Source: Cupriavidus phytohabitans (GTDB lineage Bacteria; Pseudomonadota; Gammaproteobacteria; Burkholderiales; Burkholderiaceae). Taken from it: a DNA stretch of 64,000 nt. Position numbers and translations under genes: made by a program. The stretch is taken from assembly GCF_000426345.1 (NCBI RefSeq), contig NZ_AUFE01000001.1, positions 264,348 to 328,347 of the forward strand. The letters are read 5' to 3'. This document shows positions 19,408-28,996 of the stretch, one piece after another; the first letter of the stretch is position 1; every line of letters starts with the position of its first letter. Below the pieces are notes generated by a model. The model was not told where the DNA came from and ran no database searches. It worked only from the letters and a program-made list of their open reading frames with translations.

Positions 19408-20256
19408 CTATCTCCCCAGGTAGGATTCGATCACGCGTTCGTCGCGCTTGACGCTGTCGAGCGTGCCTTCGGCCAGCACGCTGCCCTCGGCCAGCACCGT
19501 GACCTTGCCGGCATCGCCCGCCAGTGCCGCCACGAACTCCATGTCGTGCTCCACCACCATCATCGAGCAGCTGCCGCGCAGGCCGTTGAGCAGGCTGGCG
19601 AGCTGCATGGTTTCCTCATCGGTCATGCCGGCCACGGGTTCGTCGAGCAGCAACAGCTGTGGCTGCTGCATCAGCAGCATGCCGATCTCCAGCCGCTGCT
19701 TCTGCCCGTGCGACAGCAGGCCGGCGGGCCGGTACGCCTCGTCCTCCAGGCCGGTCAGCGCCAGCGTCTGTTCGATGCGGCGATGACCCTCGCCGGTGAG
19801 CCGCGCGCGCAGCGACGACCACCAGCGCTTGTCGGCCTTCATCGCCAGCTCCAGGTTCTCCCACACCGCATGCTGCTCGAACACGGTTGGCTTCTGGAAC
19901 TTGCGGCCGATGCCGACCTGCGCGATGCGCGGTTCGGTCATCCGCATCAGGTCGATGGTCTGGCCGAGGAACACGCGCCCGCTGACATTGGCGTTGCGCG
20001 GGCCGGTCTTGCCGGTGATGACATCCATCATCGTGGTCTTGCCAGCGCCGTTGGGGCCGATCACGCAGCGCAGTTCGCCATGGTCGATCGACAGGTTCAG
20101 CTTGTTGAGCGCGCGGAAGCCGTCGAACTGCACGGTGACGTCTTCCAGGTAGAGGATCGGGCCGTGCGACACATCGATGGTGCCCGGCTCCAGCACCCGG
20201 CCCAGCCCGGTGGCGTCGCCGCTTTCAGCCTGGCCATGTTCTAGTGCGGCGTTCAT
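19408..20256 (-). CDS. urtD: urea ABC transporter ATP-binding protein UrtD
   Basis: The LivG-like ATPase of the urea importer, 282 residues. Walker A is GPNGAGKTTMMDVITG near residue 70; the signature region is LSHGQKQRLEIGMLL; Walker B is LLLLDEPVAGMTDEE; the switch region is MVVEHDMEFV. An extra N-terminal stretch of about 35 residues precedes the ATPase domain and may come from an early start; SHGPILYLEDVTVQFDGF looks like the true domain start. It overlaps urtC by four bases. Confidence 0.95.
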   Translation of the reverse strand: MNAALEHGQAESGDATGLGRVLEPGTIDVSHGPILYLEDVTVQFDGFRALNKLNLSIDHGELRCVIGPNGAGKTTMMDVITGKTGPRNANVSGRVFLGQTIDLMRMTEPRIAQVGIGRKFQKPTVFEQHAVWENLELAMKADKRWWSSLRARLTGEGHRRIEQTLALTGLEDEAYRPAGLLSHGQKQRLEIGMLLMQQPQLLLLDEPVAGMTDEETMQLASLLNGLRGSCSMMVVEHDMEFVAALAGDAGKVTVLAEGSVLAEGTLDSVKRDERVIESYLGR

Positions 20257-21464
20257 GCTTCACCTCCGGTGCGGCCCGCGACCGCGGGCGTGGATACCGG
20301 CTCGGGCACGGATGGCGCCTCGGATGCAGCACGGCGCTCGTGCAGGCGCCTCCACAGGCCGGTCACGCCGTCGGGCAGGTAGAGCGTCACCAGCACGAAC
20401 ATCGCGCCCAGCAGGAACAGCCAGTACTCGGCGAAGTGGGCGGTGAAGAGCGTCTTGGCGCCGTTGACCAGGAACGCGCCGATGACCGGCCCGATCAGCG
20501 TGCCGCGCCCGCCCACGGCAACCCACACCGCCATTTCGATCGAGTTGCCGGGCGACATCTCGCCCGGGTTGATGATGCCGACCTGCGGCACGTACAGCGC
20601 GCCGGCGATGCCGCACAGCACGGCCGAGAAGGTCCACACGAACAGCTTGTAGCCGAGCGGGTTGTAGCCGGAGAACATGACGCGCATCTCGGCATCGCGC
20701 ACCGCTGTCACCACGCGGCCCAGCTTGGACGTGACGATGTAGCGGCAGGCAACAAAGCCGCCCAGCAGCGCCAGGAAGGTCAGCACGAACAGCGCCGTGC
20801 GCGTCTGCGGCGCGGCGATGGCAAACCCGGCGATGCGCTTGAAATCGGTAAAGCCGTTGTTGCCGCCGAAGCCGGTCTCGTTGCGGAAGAACAGCAGCAT
20901 CGCCGCATACGTCATCGCCTGCGTGATGATGGACAGGTACACGCCCTTGATGCGCGAGCGGAAGGCAAAGAAGCCGAACAGCCACGCCAGCACGCCCGGC
21001 ACCAGCACCACCAGCAGCAGCGCATAGCCCAGGTGATCGGTGCCGTGCCAGAACCATGGCAACTCCTTCCAGTCGAGGAACACCATGAAGTCCGGCAGGT
21101 CGCTCTTGTACACGCCTTCGCGCCCGATCGAACGCATCAGGTACATGCCCATGGCATAGCCGCCCAGCGCGAAGAACAGGCCATGGCCGAGGCTCAGGAT
21201 GCCGCAGTAGCCCCACACCAGGTCGAGCGCGATCGCCGCCAGCGCAAAGCACATGATCTTGCCGACCAGCGTCAGCGCATACGCCGACAGGTGCAACGGA
21301 TGGCCTTCCGGCACGAGCAGCGCGCACACCGGCACGCCGATGCCGACGATCACGGTCAGCACCGCCAGCGCCATCCAGCCGCGTGGCGAGAACAGCGACT
21401 GGCGTTCCGGCACGGCAAGCCGGAAAGGCATCGCGGAAGAATCAGGTTGGAATCGCTGCATCAT
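20253..21464 (-). CDS. urtC: urea ABC transporter permease UrtC
   Basis: The LivM-like inner-membrane permease of the urea importer, 403 residues with around ten membrane helices. Conserved parts include DLVWGYCGILSLGHGLFFAL, YAMGMYLMR and GGRGTLIGPVIGAFLVNGAK. Two ATG codons in a row (21464 and 21461) could start it. GGAGG sits closer to the ideal distance for the second, so the protein may be one residue shorter. ATGA overlap with urtB indicates coupling. Confidence 0.94.
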   Translation of the reverse strand: MMQRFQPDSSAMPFRLAVPERQSLFSPRGWMALAVLTVIVGIGVPVCALLVPEGHPLHLSAYALTLVGKIMCFALAAIALDLVWGYCGILSLGHGLFFALGGYAMGMYLMRSIGREGVYKSDLPDFMVFLDWKELPWFWHGTDHLGYALLLVVLVPGVLAWLFGFFAFRSRIKGVYLSIITQAMTYAAMLLFFRNETGFGGNNGFTDFKRIAGFAIAAPQTRTALFVLTFLALLGGFVACRYIVTSKLGRVVTAVRDAEMRVMFSGYNPLGYKLFVWTFSAVLCGIAGALYVPQVGIINPGEMSPGNSIEMAVWVAVGGRGTLIGPVIGAFLVNGAKTLFTAHFAEYWLFLLGAMFVLVTLYLPDGVTGLWRRLHERRAASEAPSVPEPVSTPAVAGRTGGEA

Positions 21465-23104
21465 GCCTCCGCGCTGCGCCCCTTGAGCGCGAAAAGTCCC
21501 TGCGGCCGTTTCTGGATAAAGAGCACGATCAGCACCAGGACAAGGATCTTGGCCAGCACCGCGCCATAGAACGGCTCGATGAACTTGTTGATGATGCCCA
21601 ACCCGAACGCACCCACGATGGTGCCGGCCAGCTGCCCCACCCCGCCCAGCACCACCACCATGAACGAATCGATGATGTAGGCCTGGCCCAGGTCCGGACC
21701 GACATTGCCGATCTGCGACAGCGCGCAGCCGCCGAGCCCGGCGATGCCGGCACCGAAGGCAAAGGCGTAGCTGTCGACCTTCCAGGTGCGCACGCCGACG
21801 CACGCCGCCATGGTGCGGTTCTGCGTGGTGGCGCGCACGAACAGCCCGAGCCGCGTGCGGTTGAGCACCGCCCATGCCACTGCCACCACCGCCAGCGCGA
21901 ACAGGATGATGACCACGCGGTTGTACGGGATCACCAGTCCCGGCATCCATTCGAAGCCGCCGCTCATCCATCCGGGGTTGGCCACTTCGACGTTCTGCGC
22001 GCCGAACAGCGTGCGCACCGCCTGCATCAGCAGCAGGCTGATGCCGAAGGTGGCCAGCAGCGTTTCGAGCGGGCGGCCGTACAGGTGGCGCAGCACCAGC
22101 CGCTCCAGCACGAAGCCCACCACCGCCGCCGCCAGGAACGACGCCGGCAGCGCTGCCGGCAGGTACCACGCGAACGCCTCAGGCGCATAGGTACGAAACA
22201 GCGACTGCACCACATAGGTGGCATAGGCGCCGATCATCAGGAACTCGCCGTGCGCCATGTTGATGACGCCGATCAGGCCATAGGTGATGGCCAGCCCAAG
22301 CGCCGCCAGCAGCAGCACGCTGCCCAGGCTCAGGCCGGCAAACAGGTTGCCGATCAGCTCGGCGCGGCGCTGGTCGCTGCGCAGCTGGTCCAGCGCCTGC
22401 TGCGCGGCCAGGCGCACGTCGGCATCGGCCTCGCGGTAGTTGCCGGCGCTGTCGCGCTCGACCAGCGGCGCCAGCTTCTGGCGGCTCTGCGGGTTGCTGT
22501 CGCTGGCGAGGATGCGGATCGCTTCGAGCCGCGCATCGTGCGCGGCGGCATCCGCAGGTTCTGCCAGCACGAGGTTCGCCCAGATCACGTCGAGGCTGGC
22601 ACGCAGGCCGGCATCGGCCTCGGTCTTGCGCGCGGCTTCCACGGCGGCAAGCGAGGCGCTTTCCGGCTGGTCGCGCAATGTGCCGATGGCCTGCGCGCGC
22701 GCCGCGATGTCGGGCGATTGCAGCAGCAGGCTGCTGGCGGCGCTGTCGACCAGCGCGCGCAGGCTGTTGTTCAGGGTCAGGGATTCGAGTTCGTCCGGCT
22801 TGACCTTGACCGGCTTGCCGGTGATCGCATCGACCGTATTGTCGCCGTCCTGGCGCACCATGCCGACCGACGGCGCATATTGCAGGGCGTCGTCCTGCAA
22901 GGCTTTCAGGATCGGTGCGGCTTCGGCGGGCGATGCCTTCGCCAACGCGGACAACGCCGCGGTCTTGGCATCGAAGTCGTCCTCGGCCAGCGGCTTCAGG
23001 TCAGCCTGCGTCAGCGCCATGGCCCAGGGCGCTGAGGCCAGTAGCAGCGCTGCCACCAGGACGCGCAGCCAGGGCGGAACGGGAAGGGATATCGAATAGC
23101 GCAT
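21461..23104 (-). CDS. urtB: urea ABC transporter permease UrtB with N-terminal extension
   Basis: The LivH-like permease of the urea importer, 547 residues. After a signal peptide (WLRVLVAALLLASAPWAMA) comes a roughly 220-residue extracytoplasmic, helical repeat-like region with several VDAITG/ALVDSAASSLLLQSPDIA stretches. The permease core follows (AALGLAITYGLIGVINMAHG, GAGIAGLGGCALSQIGNVGP, FVVVLGGVGQLAGTIVG-like). Such an extension is known for proteobacterial UrtB; its role is unclear. I start at the ATG at 23104, which puts the signal peptide at the N-terminus. Confidence 0.94.
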   Translation of the reverse strand: MRYSISLPVPPWLRVLVAALLLASAPWAMALTQADLKPLAEDDFDAKTAALSALAKASPAEAAPILKALQDDALQYAPSVGMVRQDGDNTVDAITGKPVKVKPDELESLTLNNSLRALVDSAASSLLLQSPDIAARAQAIGTLRDQPESASLAAVEAARKTEADAGLRASLDVIWANLVLAEPADAAAHDARLEAIRILASDSNPQSRQKLAPLVERDSAGNYREADADVRLAAQQALDQLRSDQRRAELIGNLFAGLSLGSVLLLAALGLAITYGLIGVINMAHGEFLMIGAYATYVVQSLFRTYAPEAFAWYLPAALPASFLAAAVVGFVLERLVLRHLYGRPLETLLATFGISLLLMQAVRTLFGAQNVEVANPGWMSGGFEWMPGLVIPYNRVVIILFALAVVAVAWAVLNRTRLGLFVRATTQNRTMAACVGVRTWKVDSYAFAFGAGIAGLGGCALSQIGNVGPDLGQAYIIDSFMVVVLGGVGQLAGTIVGAFGLGIINKFIEPFYGAVLAKILVLVLIVLFIQKRPQGLFALKGRSAEA

Positions 23105-23146
23105 AGCGGCTGGCAAGTGCGAAGGTGTTGGCAAGCTGAGTGCACA

Positions 23147-23176
23147 CTCCCCTCTCCCGCAAGCGAGAGAGGGGAG
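23147..23176. repeat. 30-bp palindromic intergenic element, copy 2
   Basis: The same element as at 13886-13915 with one base changed (G to A in the right arm). It sits between urtA and urtB. A hairpin here could lower downstream expression so that the binding protein is made in excess of the permeases, as often happens in ABC operons. Confidence 0.75.
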
Positions 23177-23200
23177 CCAAACAGAGGGAAGCCGACCGCC

Positions 23201-24457
23201 TTACATCACCTTGTCCGGCTTCCCTTCATTGCCCGAGATGAACGGGCTCCACGGCTGCGCGCGTACTGCCTTCGGCGTCTTCCACACCACCGAGAACTGC
23301 CCATCACCCTTTACCTCGCCGATCATCACCGGCTTGTACAGGTGATGGTTCTCGCCCATGGTCAGCGTGAAGCCGTCCGGCGCCTTGAAGGTCTGGCCGT
23401 ACATGGCCGCGCGCACCTTGTCGGTATCGGTGCTGCCGGCCTTCTTCACGGCCTGTGCCCACATATGAATGCCGACATAGGTGGCTTCCATCGGGTCATT
23501 GGTCACGCGCTTGTCGCCGCCCGGCAGATTGTTGGCCTTGACCCAGGCCGCCCACTGCTTCTTGAAGGCATCGTTCTGTGCGTTCTTGACCGACATGAAG
23601 TAGTTCCACGCCGCCAGGTGGCCGACCAGCGGCTTGGTGTCGATGCCGCGCAGTTCTTCCTCGCCCACCGAGAACGCCACCACCGGCACGTCCTTGGCCT
23701 TCAGGCCGGCATTGCCCAGTTCTTTATAGAAGGGCACGTTGGAATCGCCGTTGATGGTCGAGATCACCGCGGTCTTGCCGGCCTGCGAGAACTTCTTGAT
23801 GTTGGCGACGATGGTCTGGTAGTCGCTGTGGCCGAACGGGGTATAGACCTCTTCGATATCCTTGTCGGCAACGCCCTTGCTCTTCAGGAACGCGCGCAGG
23901 ATCTTGTTGGTGGTGCGCGGGTAGACGTAGTCCGTGCCCAGCAGGAAGAATCGCTTGGCGCCGCCGCCTTCCTTGCTCATCAGGTATTCCACCGCCGGGA
24001 TCGCCTGCTGGTTGGGCGCGGCGCCGGTGTAGAAGACGTTCTTGGACATTTCCTCGCCTTCATACTGCACCGGGTAGAACAGCAGCGAGTTCAGCTCTTC
24101 ATAGACCGGCAGCACCGACTTGCGCGACACCGAGGTCCAGCAGCCGAAGGTCACCGCGACCTTGTCCTTGCTGACCAATTGGCGCGCCTTCTCCGCGAAC
24201 AGCGGCCAGTTGGAGGCCGGGTCCACCACCACCGGCTCGAGCTTGCGGCCGAGCACGCCGCCGCTCTTGTTGATCTCGTCGATGGTCATCAGGGCCACGT
24301 CCTTCAGCGACGTTTCCGAGATGGCCATGGTGCCGGACAGCGAGTGCAGGATACCGACCTTGATCGGTTCCTTGGACTGCGCCATGGCCAGCGGGCTGGT
24401 ACCGATCATTGCCGCGGCGGCGATGGCCGACAGCTTCAGCATGTCACGTCGTTGCAT
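23201..24457 (-). CDS. urtA: urea ABC transporter substrate-binding protein UrtA
   Basis: The periplasmic urea-binding protein, 418 residues. The N-terminus MQRRDMLKLSAIAAAAMIG resembles a Tat-like signal peptide without the full twin-arginine consensus; cleavage is likely after PLAMA. The mature part has VGILHSLSGTMAISETSLKD, NWPLFAEKARQLV, GCWTSVSRKSVLPV and YPRTTNKILRAFLKSKG, all typical of UrtA rather than leucine-binding proteins. It is first in the urt-ure run, consistent with a promoter just upstream. Confidence 0.96.
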   Translation of the reverse strand: MQRRDMLKLSAIAAAAMIGTSPLAMAQSKEPIKVGILHSLSGTMAISETSLKDVALMTIDEINKSGGVLGRKLEPVVVDPASNWPLFAEKARQLVSKDKVAVTFGCWTSVSRKSVLPVYEELNSLLFYPVQYEGEEMSKNVFYTGAAPNQQAIPAVEYLMSKEGGGAKRFFLLGTDYVYPRTTNKILRAFLKSKGVADKDIEEVYTPFGHSDYQTIVANIKKFSQAGKTAVISTINGDSNVPFYKELGNAGLKAKDVPVVAFSVGEEELRGIDTKPLVGHLAAWNYFMSVKNAQNDAFKKQWAAWVKANNLPGGDKRVTNDPMEATYVGIHMWAQAVKKAGSTDTDKVRAAMYGQTFKAPDGFTLTMGENHHLYKPVMIGEVKGDGQFSVVWKTPKAVRAQPWSPFISGNEGKPDKVM

Positions 24458-24511
24458 TTGCAGCTCCCGTTTGTGGTGTTAGTAGGGACACGCTCCCCGA
24501 GGTGATGCATC

Positions 24512-24527
24512 TGCAACTAGCGTGCCA
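24512..24527 (-). promoter_or_regulatory. predicted sigma-54 promoter of urtA
   Basis: On the minus strand the 16 bases read TGGCACG-CTAG-TTGCA, which matches the sigma-54 consensus with the -24 GG and -12 GC at the required spacing. The predicted transcription start is near 24501, about 44 bases before the urtA ATG. Sigma-54 with NtrC is the known route for nitrogen-limited induction of urea uptake in many proteobacteria. Confidence 0.75.
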
Positions 24528-24597
24528 TCGGTTTTGAGCGGCAACCCGGCCGCTGCGCGCGGCGCGTATGGCTTCAGCGGGTCGCAGGAACCATCGC

Positions 24598-24612
24598 GCA
24601 CCACGAGCGTGC
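24598..24612. promoter_or_regulatory. possible NtrC binding site
   Basis: GCAC, seven bases, then GTGC forms a dyad of the NtrC type (GCAC-N7-GTGC). It lies about 100 bases upstream of the predicted urtA start, the normal distance for an enhancer-binding protein. Half-sites match but the centre is not the usual TGG/CCA form, so this is tentative. Confidence 0.4.
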
Positions 24613-24970
24613 AGCGTGAACCGGCACCGAGATAGTGCAACGGGAGAAATGGGAGCAGTGACGGTGCATGGTGCCCGCGAGCGGGTCGCGGCCATGCGCC
24701 AGAATCGGTCGTGTCGTCAGCGGCCGGCCGGCGCCGCACTGGGCAAGGGGAACCGGCGCCGAAGCGTACGGGGCTTGCCAATGGCGACAATCCACGCAGT
24801 CCGCGTCAGGGCGCGGCTCGTACCACATGACCAATGGCAATCGAGCGGCCTGAGCGCGATCACCCTCAACACCATCGGCGGCTCGGCGGTGCTGGTGGGC
24901 AGTGCCGACCCACGCTGCGAAGGCGTGGTGCTTGGCGATACGTTCAAGCCTTGATGAGGTAGCTGCAAAT

Positions 24971-25004
24971 AAAAAACGGGGCCCCTCGCGGGACCCCGTT
25001 TTTT
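24971..25004. terminator. bidirectional terminator after cyoD
   Basis: An 11-bp perfect stem (AAAAAACGGGG with CCCCGTTTTTT) surrounds an inner GC-rich loop. T-runs occur on both strands. It is 20 bases past the cyoD stop and ends the cyo operon. Confidence 0.9.
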
Positions 25005-25024
25005 CGATGCCAGGACAGCAGTCC

Positions 25025-25396
25025 TTACATCGGCATCATGTTGGCGTTCAGGTTGTACATGATCCACAGTGAACCGGCCACCACGATCACCAGGATCAGC
25101 GCCGTGAACAGCAGCGCGATCACGTTGCTGCGCTGCTCGGACGAGGTGTCCAGGTGCAGGAAGTACTTCAGGTGGACCAGGATCTGGACCGCGGCCATGC
25201 CGAGGATGATCCAGAGGATCGTGCCCTTGTCCATGGTGCCGTCCATCACGAGCTTGAACGGAATCACGGTCAGGACCACCGCCAGCACGAAGCCGATCAG
25301 GTACGACTTGAAACTGGCGTGGGTGCTGCCATGCGAATCGTGCGCGGCGTGCGAGTCGTGGGCGCCGTGCGCCGCGGGTGCGTTGTGTTGTGCCAT
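25025..25396 (-). CDS. cyoD: cytochrome o ubiquinol oxidase subunit IV CyoD
   Basis: The small accessory subunit of the bo-type quinol oxidase, 123 residues with three membrane helices (YLIGFVLAVVLTVIPF, ILWIILGMAAVQILVHL, NVIALLFTALILVIVVAGSL). The family motif VHLKYFLHLD is present. An unusual His-rich N-terminus (HGAHDSHAAHDSHGSTHAS) precedes the first helix. It overlaps cyoC by one base (TGATG). Confidence 0.94.
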   Translation of the reverse strand: MAQHNAPAAHGAHDSHAAHDSHGSTHASFKSYLIGFVLAVVLTVIPFKLVMDGTMDKGTILWIILGMAAVQILVHLKYFLHLDTSSEQRSNVIALLFTALILVIVVAGSLWIMYNLNANMMPM

Positions 25397-26040
25397 CACA
25401 GATGTCCCATCAGGTAGACCACGGTAAACACGCCGATCCAGACCACGTCCAGGAAGTGCCAGAACAGCGACAGGCACATCAGGCGCTTGCTGAGCGTCGG
25501 GGTGATGCCCTTCTTGCCCAGCTGCCACATCAGCACGATCATCCACAGCATGCCACTGGCGACGTGCAGGCCGTGGGTGCCGACCAGCGTGAAGAACGAC
25601 GACAGGAACGCGCTGCGGCCCGGGCCGGCGCCTTCGGCGATCAGGTGGTGGAACTCGTTGATTTCCATCGCCATGAACGCCGCGCCCAGCAGGAACGTGA
25701 CGCCGAGCCACGTCTGCACGTGCTTGAGGCTGCGGTTCTGCAGCGAGATCATCGCCATGCCGTACGTGATCGAGGAGAACAGCAGGATGAAGGTCTCCAC
25801 CAGCACGTAGTTGAGCTCGAACAGCTCCTTCGCCGACGGCCCGCCCGCCAGTTCGCCGCGCAGCACGGCGAAGGTGGCGAACAGCCCGGCGAAGATGATG
25901 CAGTCGCTCATCAGGTAGATCCAGAAGCCATACACCGTATTGGCACTGGTATCGTGGTGCGCATGGTCATGGCCATGCGCGTCAGCGTGGGCCTTGGCGC
26001 CGGCCTGCGCGGGGATGCGGTCTAGGACTTGAGTCGACAT
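25396..26040 (-). CDS. cyoC: cytochrome o ubiquinol oxidase subunit III CyoC
   Basis: The subunit III of the bo-type oxidase, 214 residues and five predicted membrane helices. Conserved parts: [55 protein letters not shown] and [17 protein letters not shown]. The N-terminus carries a His-rich run ([13 protein letters not shown]). I start at 26040, in [12 protein letters not shown]; upstream codons belong to the cyoB shadow. Confidence 0.96.
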   Translation of the reverse strand: MSTQVLDRIPAQAGAKAHADAHGHDHAHHDTSANTVYGFWIYLMSDCIIFAGLFATFAVLRGELAGGPSAKELFELNYVLVETFILLFSSITYGMAMISLQNRSLKHVQTWLGVTFLLGAAFMAMEINEFHHLIAEGAGPGRSAFLSSFFTLVGTHGLHVASGMLWMIVLMWQLGKKGITPTLSKRLMCLSLFWHFLDVVWIGVFTVVYLMGHL

Positions 26041-26045
26041 GGTTC

Positions 26046-28022
26046 TTAGGCCTGCGAAGCAATGCGCTGCAGATGGCGCGTTTCGATCTGCTCGACCTCG
26101 GTGGCCGGCACGTAGTAATCGATATGGTCGTCGTTGCTGCGGTGGATAAACGCCCACACCATGCCCACCAGGCCAACGATGGCCATCCACCAGATATGCC
26201 AGGTCAGGGCAAAGCCGAGCACCAGGCTGAAGGCACCGATGATGAAGCCCGCGCCCGTGTTCTTGGGCATGTGGATCTTCTCGTAGCCTTCGGTCGGCAG
26301 GGTCTCGCCACGGGCCTTCATGTCGGCGAACGCGTCCAGGTCACGCACCACCGGAGTGTGCGCGAAGTTGTAGAACGGCGGCGGCGACGAGGTGGCCCAC
26401 TCCAGGGTACGGCCGCCCCACGGGTCGCCGGTCACGTCGGCCAGCTTCTTGCGGTCGCGGATCGAGACGACGATCTGCAACACCTGGAAGAAGATGCCCA
26501 GCGCCACGAACACCACGCCCACCACGGCCAGGTACAGCCACGGCGTCCAGGCCGGGTTGTCGGTGTGGTTCAGGCGGCGGGTCATGCCCATCAGGCCCAG
26601 CACGTACAGCGGCATGAAGGCGAAGTAGAAGCCGACCAGCCAGCACCAGAAGGCGCACTTGCCCAGGCGCTCGTTCAGCGTGAAGCCGAACGCCTTCGGC
26701 CACCAGTAGGTGATGCCGGCCAGGTAGCCGAACAGCACGCCGCCGATGATCACGTTGTGGAAGTGGGCGATCAGGAACAGGCTGTTGTGCAGCACGAAGT
26801 CAGCAGCAGGCACGGCCATCAGCACGCCGGTCATGCCGCCGATCACGAAGGTGATCATGAAGCCCAGCGTCCACAGCACGGGCGAGGTCATCTGGACCCG
26901 GCCGCGGTACATGGTGAACAGCCAGTTGAAGATCTTCACCCCGGTCGGGATGGAGATGATCATGGTCGTGATGCCGAAGAACGCGTTGACGTTGGCGCCC
27001 GAGCCCATCGTGAAGAAGTGGTGCAGCCACACGATGAACGACAGCACCATGATCGCGGCGGTCGCGTACACCATGCCCTTGTAGCCAAACAGCTTCTTGC
27101 CGGAGAACGTGGAAATCACTTCAGAGAAGATGCCGAACGCCGGCAGGATCAGGATGTACACCTCGGGGTGGCCCCAGATCCAGATCAGGTTCACGTACAT
27201 CATGGCGTTGCCGCCACCGTCGTTCGTGAAGAAGTGCATGCCGAAGTAGCGGTCCAGGCCCAGCAGCGCCAGGGTCACGGTCAGCACCGGGAAGGCGGCC
27301 ACGATCAGCACGTTGGTGCACAGCGCGGTCCAGGTGAACACCGGCATGCGCATCAGGGTCATGCCCGGGGCGCGCATGCGCAGGATCGTCACCAGGAAGT
27401 TCACGCCGGTCAGCAGCGTGCCCAGGCCCGAGATCTGCAAGCTCCAGAGGTAATAGTCCACCCCTACGCCAGGGCTGTAATCCAGGCCCGACAGTGGCGG
27501 GTAGGCCAGCCAGCCGGTCTTGGCGAACTCACCGACGCCCAGCGAGATGTTGACCAGCATGGCACCCGCCACGAACAGCCAGAACGACAGCGTGTTCAGG
27601 AACGGGAAGGCCACGTCGCGCGCGCCGATCTGCAGCGGCACGACCAGGTTCATCAGGCCGGTCATCAGCGGCATGGCCACGAAGAAGATCATGATCACGC
27701 CGTGGGCGGTGAAGATCTGGTCGTAGTGCTCGGGCGGCAGGACACCGGTGGCGCCATTGGTGGCGAGCGCCAGCTGGGTACGCATCATGACTGCGTCGGC
27801 AAAGCCGCGCAGCAGCATGATCAGGGCGACCAGGCAGTACATCACGCCGATCTTCTTGTGATCGACGGACGTGAACCACTCGTTCCAGAGATAGCCCCAC
27901 TTCTTGAAATACGTGATCGCGCCCAGTAGCGCGGCACCGCCCAGGGCGACGCCGGCCAGCACGACCATGATGATCGGCTCATGAAACGGAATCGCCGACA
28001 AACTCAACTTGCCAAACATCAT
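26046..28022 (-). CDS. cyoB: cytochrome o ubiquinol oxidase subunit I CyoB
   Basis: The catalytic, proton-pumping subunit of the bo-type quinol oxidase, 658 residues and about fifteen membrane helices. The heme-copper motifs are intact: [13 protein letters not shown] (low-spin heme ligand), [15 protein letters not shown] (copper-B His and cross-linked Tyr), [12 protein letters not shown] (two copper-B His) and [17 protein letters not shown] (heme ligands). Length matches E. coli CyoB (663). Two ATGs start the frame (28022 and 28019); GGGAG precedes them. Confidence 0.97.
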   Translation of the reverse strand: MMFGKLSLSAIPFHEPIIMVVLAGVALGGAALLGAITYFKKWGYLWNEWFTSVDHKKIGVMYCLVALIMLLRGFADAVMMRTQLALATNGATGVLPPEHYDQIFTAHGVIMIFFVAMPLMTGLMNLVVPLQIGARDVAFPFLNTLSFWLFVAGAMLVNISLGVGEFAKTGWLAYPPLSGLDYSPGVGVDYYLWSLQISGLGTLLTGVNFLVTILRMRAPGMTLMRMPVFTWTALCTNVLIVAAFPVLTVTLALLGLDRYFGMHFFTNDGGGNAMMYVNLIWIWGHPEVYILILPAFGIFSEVISTFSGKKLFGYKGMVYATAAIMVLSFIVWLHHFFTMGSGANVNAFFGITTMIISIPTGVKIFNWLFTMYRGRVQMTSPVLWTLGFMITFVIGGMTGVLMAVPAADFVLHNSLFLIAHFHNVIIGGVLFGYLAGITYWWPKAFGFTLNERLGKCAFWCWLVGFYFAFMPLYVLGLMGMTRRLNHTDNPAWTPWLYLAVVGVVFVALGIFFQVLQIVVSIRDRKKLADVTGDPWGGRTLEWATSSPPPFYNFAHTPVVRDLDAFADMKARGETLPTEGYEKIHMPKNTGAGFIIGAFSLVLGFALTWHIWWMAIVGLVGMVWAFIHRSNDDHIDYYVPATEVEQIETRHLQRIASQA

Positions 28023-28033
28023 TGCTCCCAGGA

Positions 28034-28996
28034 TTACGCGCCCGCCGCCAGCTTGGCCGGCGTGGTCATCGACAACTGCTCTTCACCGAGGGTGTTGCGC
28101 GACGTGCAGATCGGGCCGCCCTTGAACCTGTCCGCGGCGACAGCCGTGCTGCTGTGGTCCATGTACTTGTGCAGGATGTTGTGGAAGAGCTGGTCTTCCA
28201 CCTTGCCGTAGTACGTGACCGGCTCCTTCTCGCTGGGCTGTGCCAGCGTCTTGTAGCCTGCAACGCCCAGTTCGGTCGACGAGGCGCGAACCTTGGCGAC
28301 CCACTCGTCGAACTCGTAATTCGACATGGCGACCGCCGTGAACTTCATGCCCGAGAAGCCGCCGCCACTGTAGTTGGCGGACACGCCGTCATACGAGCCG
28401 GCATGGTTGGCGATCAGGTGCAGCTTGGTCTCCATCCCTGCCATGGCGTACACCTGGCTGCCCAGTTGCGGGATGAAGAACGAATTCATGATCGAATCCG
28501 AGGTGATCTTGAAGTTCACCGGGGTGTCGACCGGGAAGGCGATCTGGTTGACCGTGGCGATCTTCAGTTCCGGATAGATGAACAGCCACTTCCAGTTCAG
28601 CGCGACCACCTCGACGGTGACCGGCTTCTTGTTCGATTCCAGCGGCTTGTACGGGTCCAGGTCGTGCGAGGACTTCCAGGTGATGATGCCCAGCGCGATG
28701 ATGATCAGGCACGGGATCAGCCACACCACCACTTCGATCGCGGTCGAGTGGGACCAGTCCGGCTCATAGCGCGCCTTGGTATTGGACGCGCGGTACTTCC
28801 AGGCGAACACCAGCGTGAGCACGATCACCGGCACCACCACCAGCAGCATGAGCCAGGTGGCGATCAGGATGATGTTCTTGATGTCGACGCCGACCTGCCC
28901 TTTCGGGTCGAGCAGCGTCATGTTGCAACCGGCCAGCAGGAGCAGGCCGAGGCAGGGCAGGAACCGCGTCCAACGCGGCAGTATGGGTTTCTTCAT
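28034..28996 (-). CDS. cyoA: cytochrome o ubiquinol oxidase subunit II CyoA
   Basis: The membrane-anchored subunit II, 320 residues. It has a lipoprotein signal (LLLLAGC, Cys24), two membrane helices and a cupredoxin domain with [20 protein letters not shown]. The copper-A ligands of cytochrome c oxidases are absent, as expected for a quinol oxidase. The start at 28996 places the lipobox properly. It is the first gene of cyoABCD; no heme O synthase gene (cyoE) follows. Confidence 0.95.
   Translation of the reverse strand: MKKPILPRWTRFLPCLGLLLLAGCNMTLLDPKGQVGVDIKNIILIATWLMLLVVVPVIVLTLVFAWKYRASNTKARYEPDWSHSTAIEVVVWLIPCLIIIALGIITWKSSHDLDPYKPLESNKKPVTVEVVALNWKWLFIYPELKIATVNQIAFPVDTPVNFKITSDSIMNSFFIPQLGSQVYAMAGMETKLHLIANHAGSYDGVSANYSGGGFSGMKFTAVAMSNYEFDEWVAKVRASSTELGVAGYKTLAQPSEKEPVTYYGKVEDQLFHNILHKYMDHSSTAVAADRFKGGPICTSRNTLGEEQLSMTTPAKLAAGA

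Larger units (their letters stand above)
24458..24970. other. urtA upstream region without a convincing gene
   Basis: Apart from the sigma-54 promoter and the NtrC-like dyad, this stretch has only short frames. One minus-strand frame near 24479-24790 ends GTLVADASPRGACPY; another ends at 24574. A plus-strand frame ends at 24954. None has a ribosome binding site or a family match I recognise. It may hold a decayed gene or simply regulatory DNA. Confidence 0.45.

Noticed and set aside
24635-24665. Second possible sigma-54 element near 24620-24640 on the plus strand
   Set aside because: The GG and GC dinucleotides are 12 bases apart instead of 10, so it cannot be a functional sigma-54 promoter.
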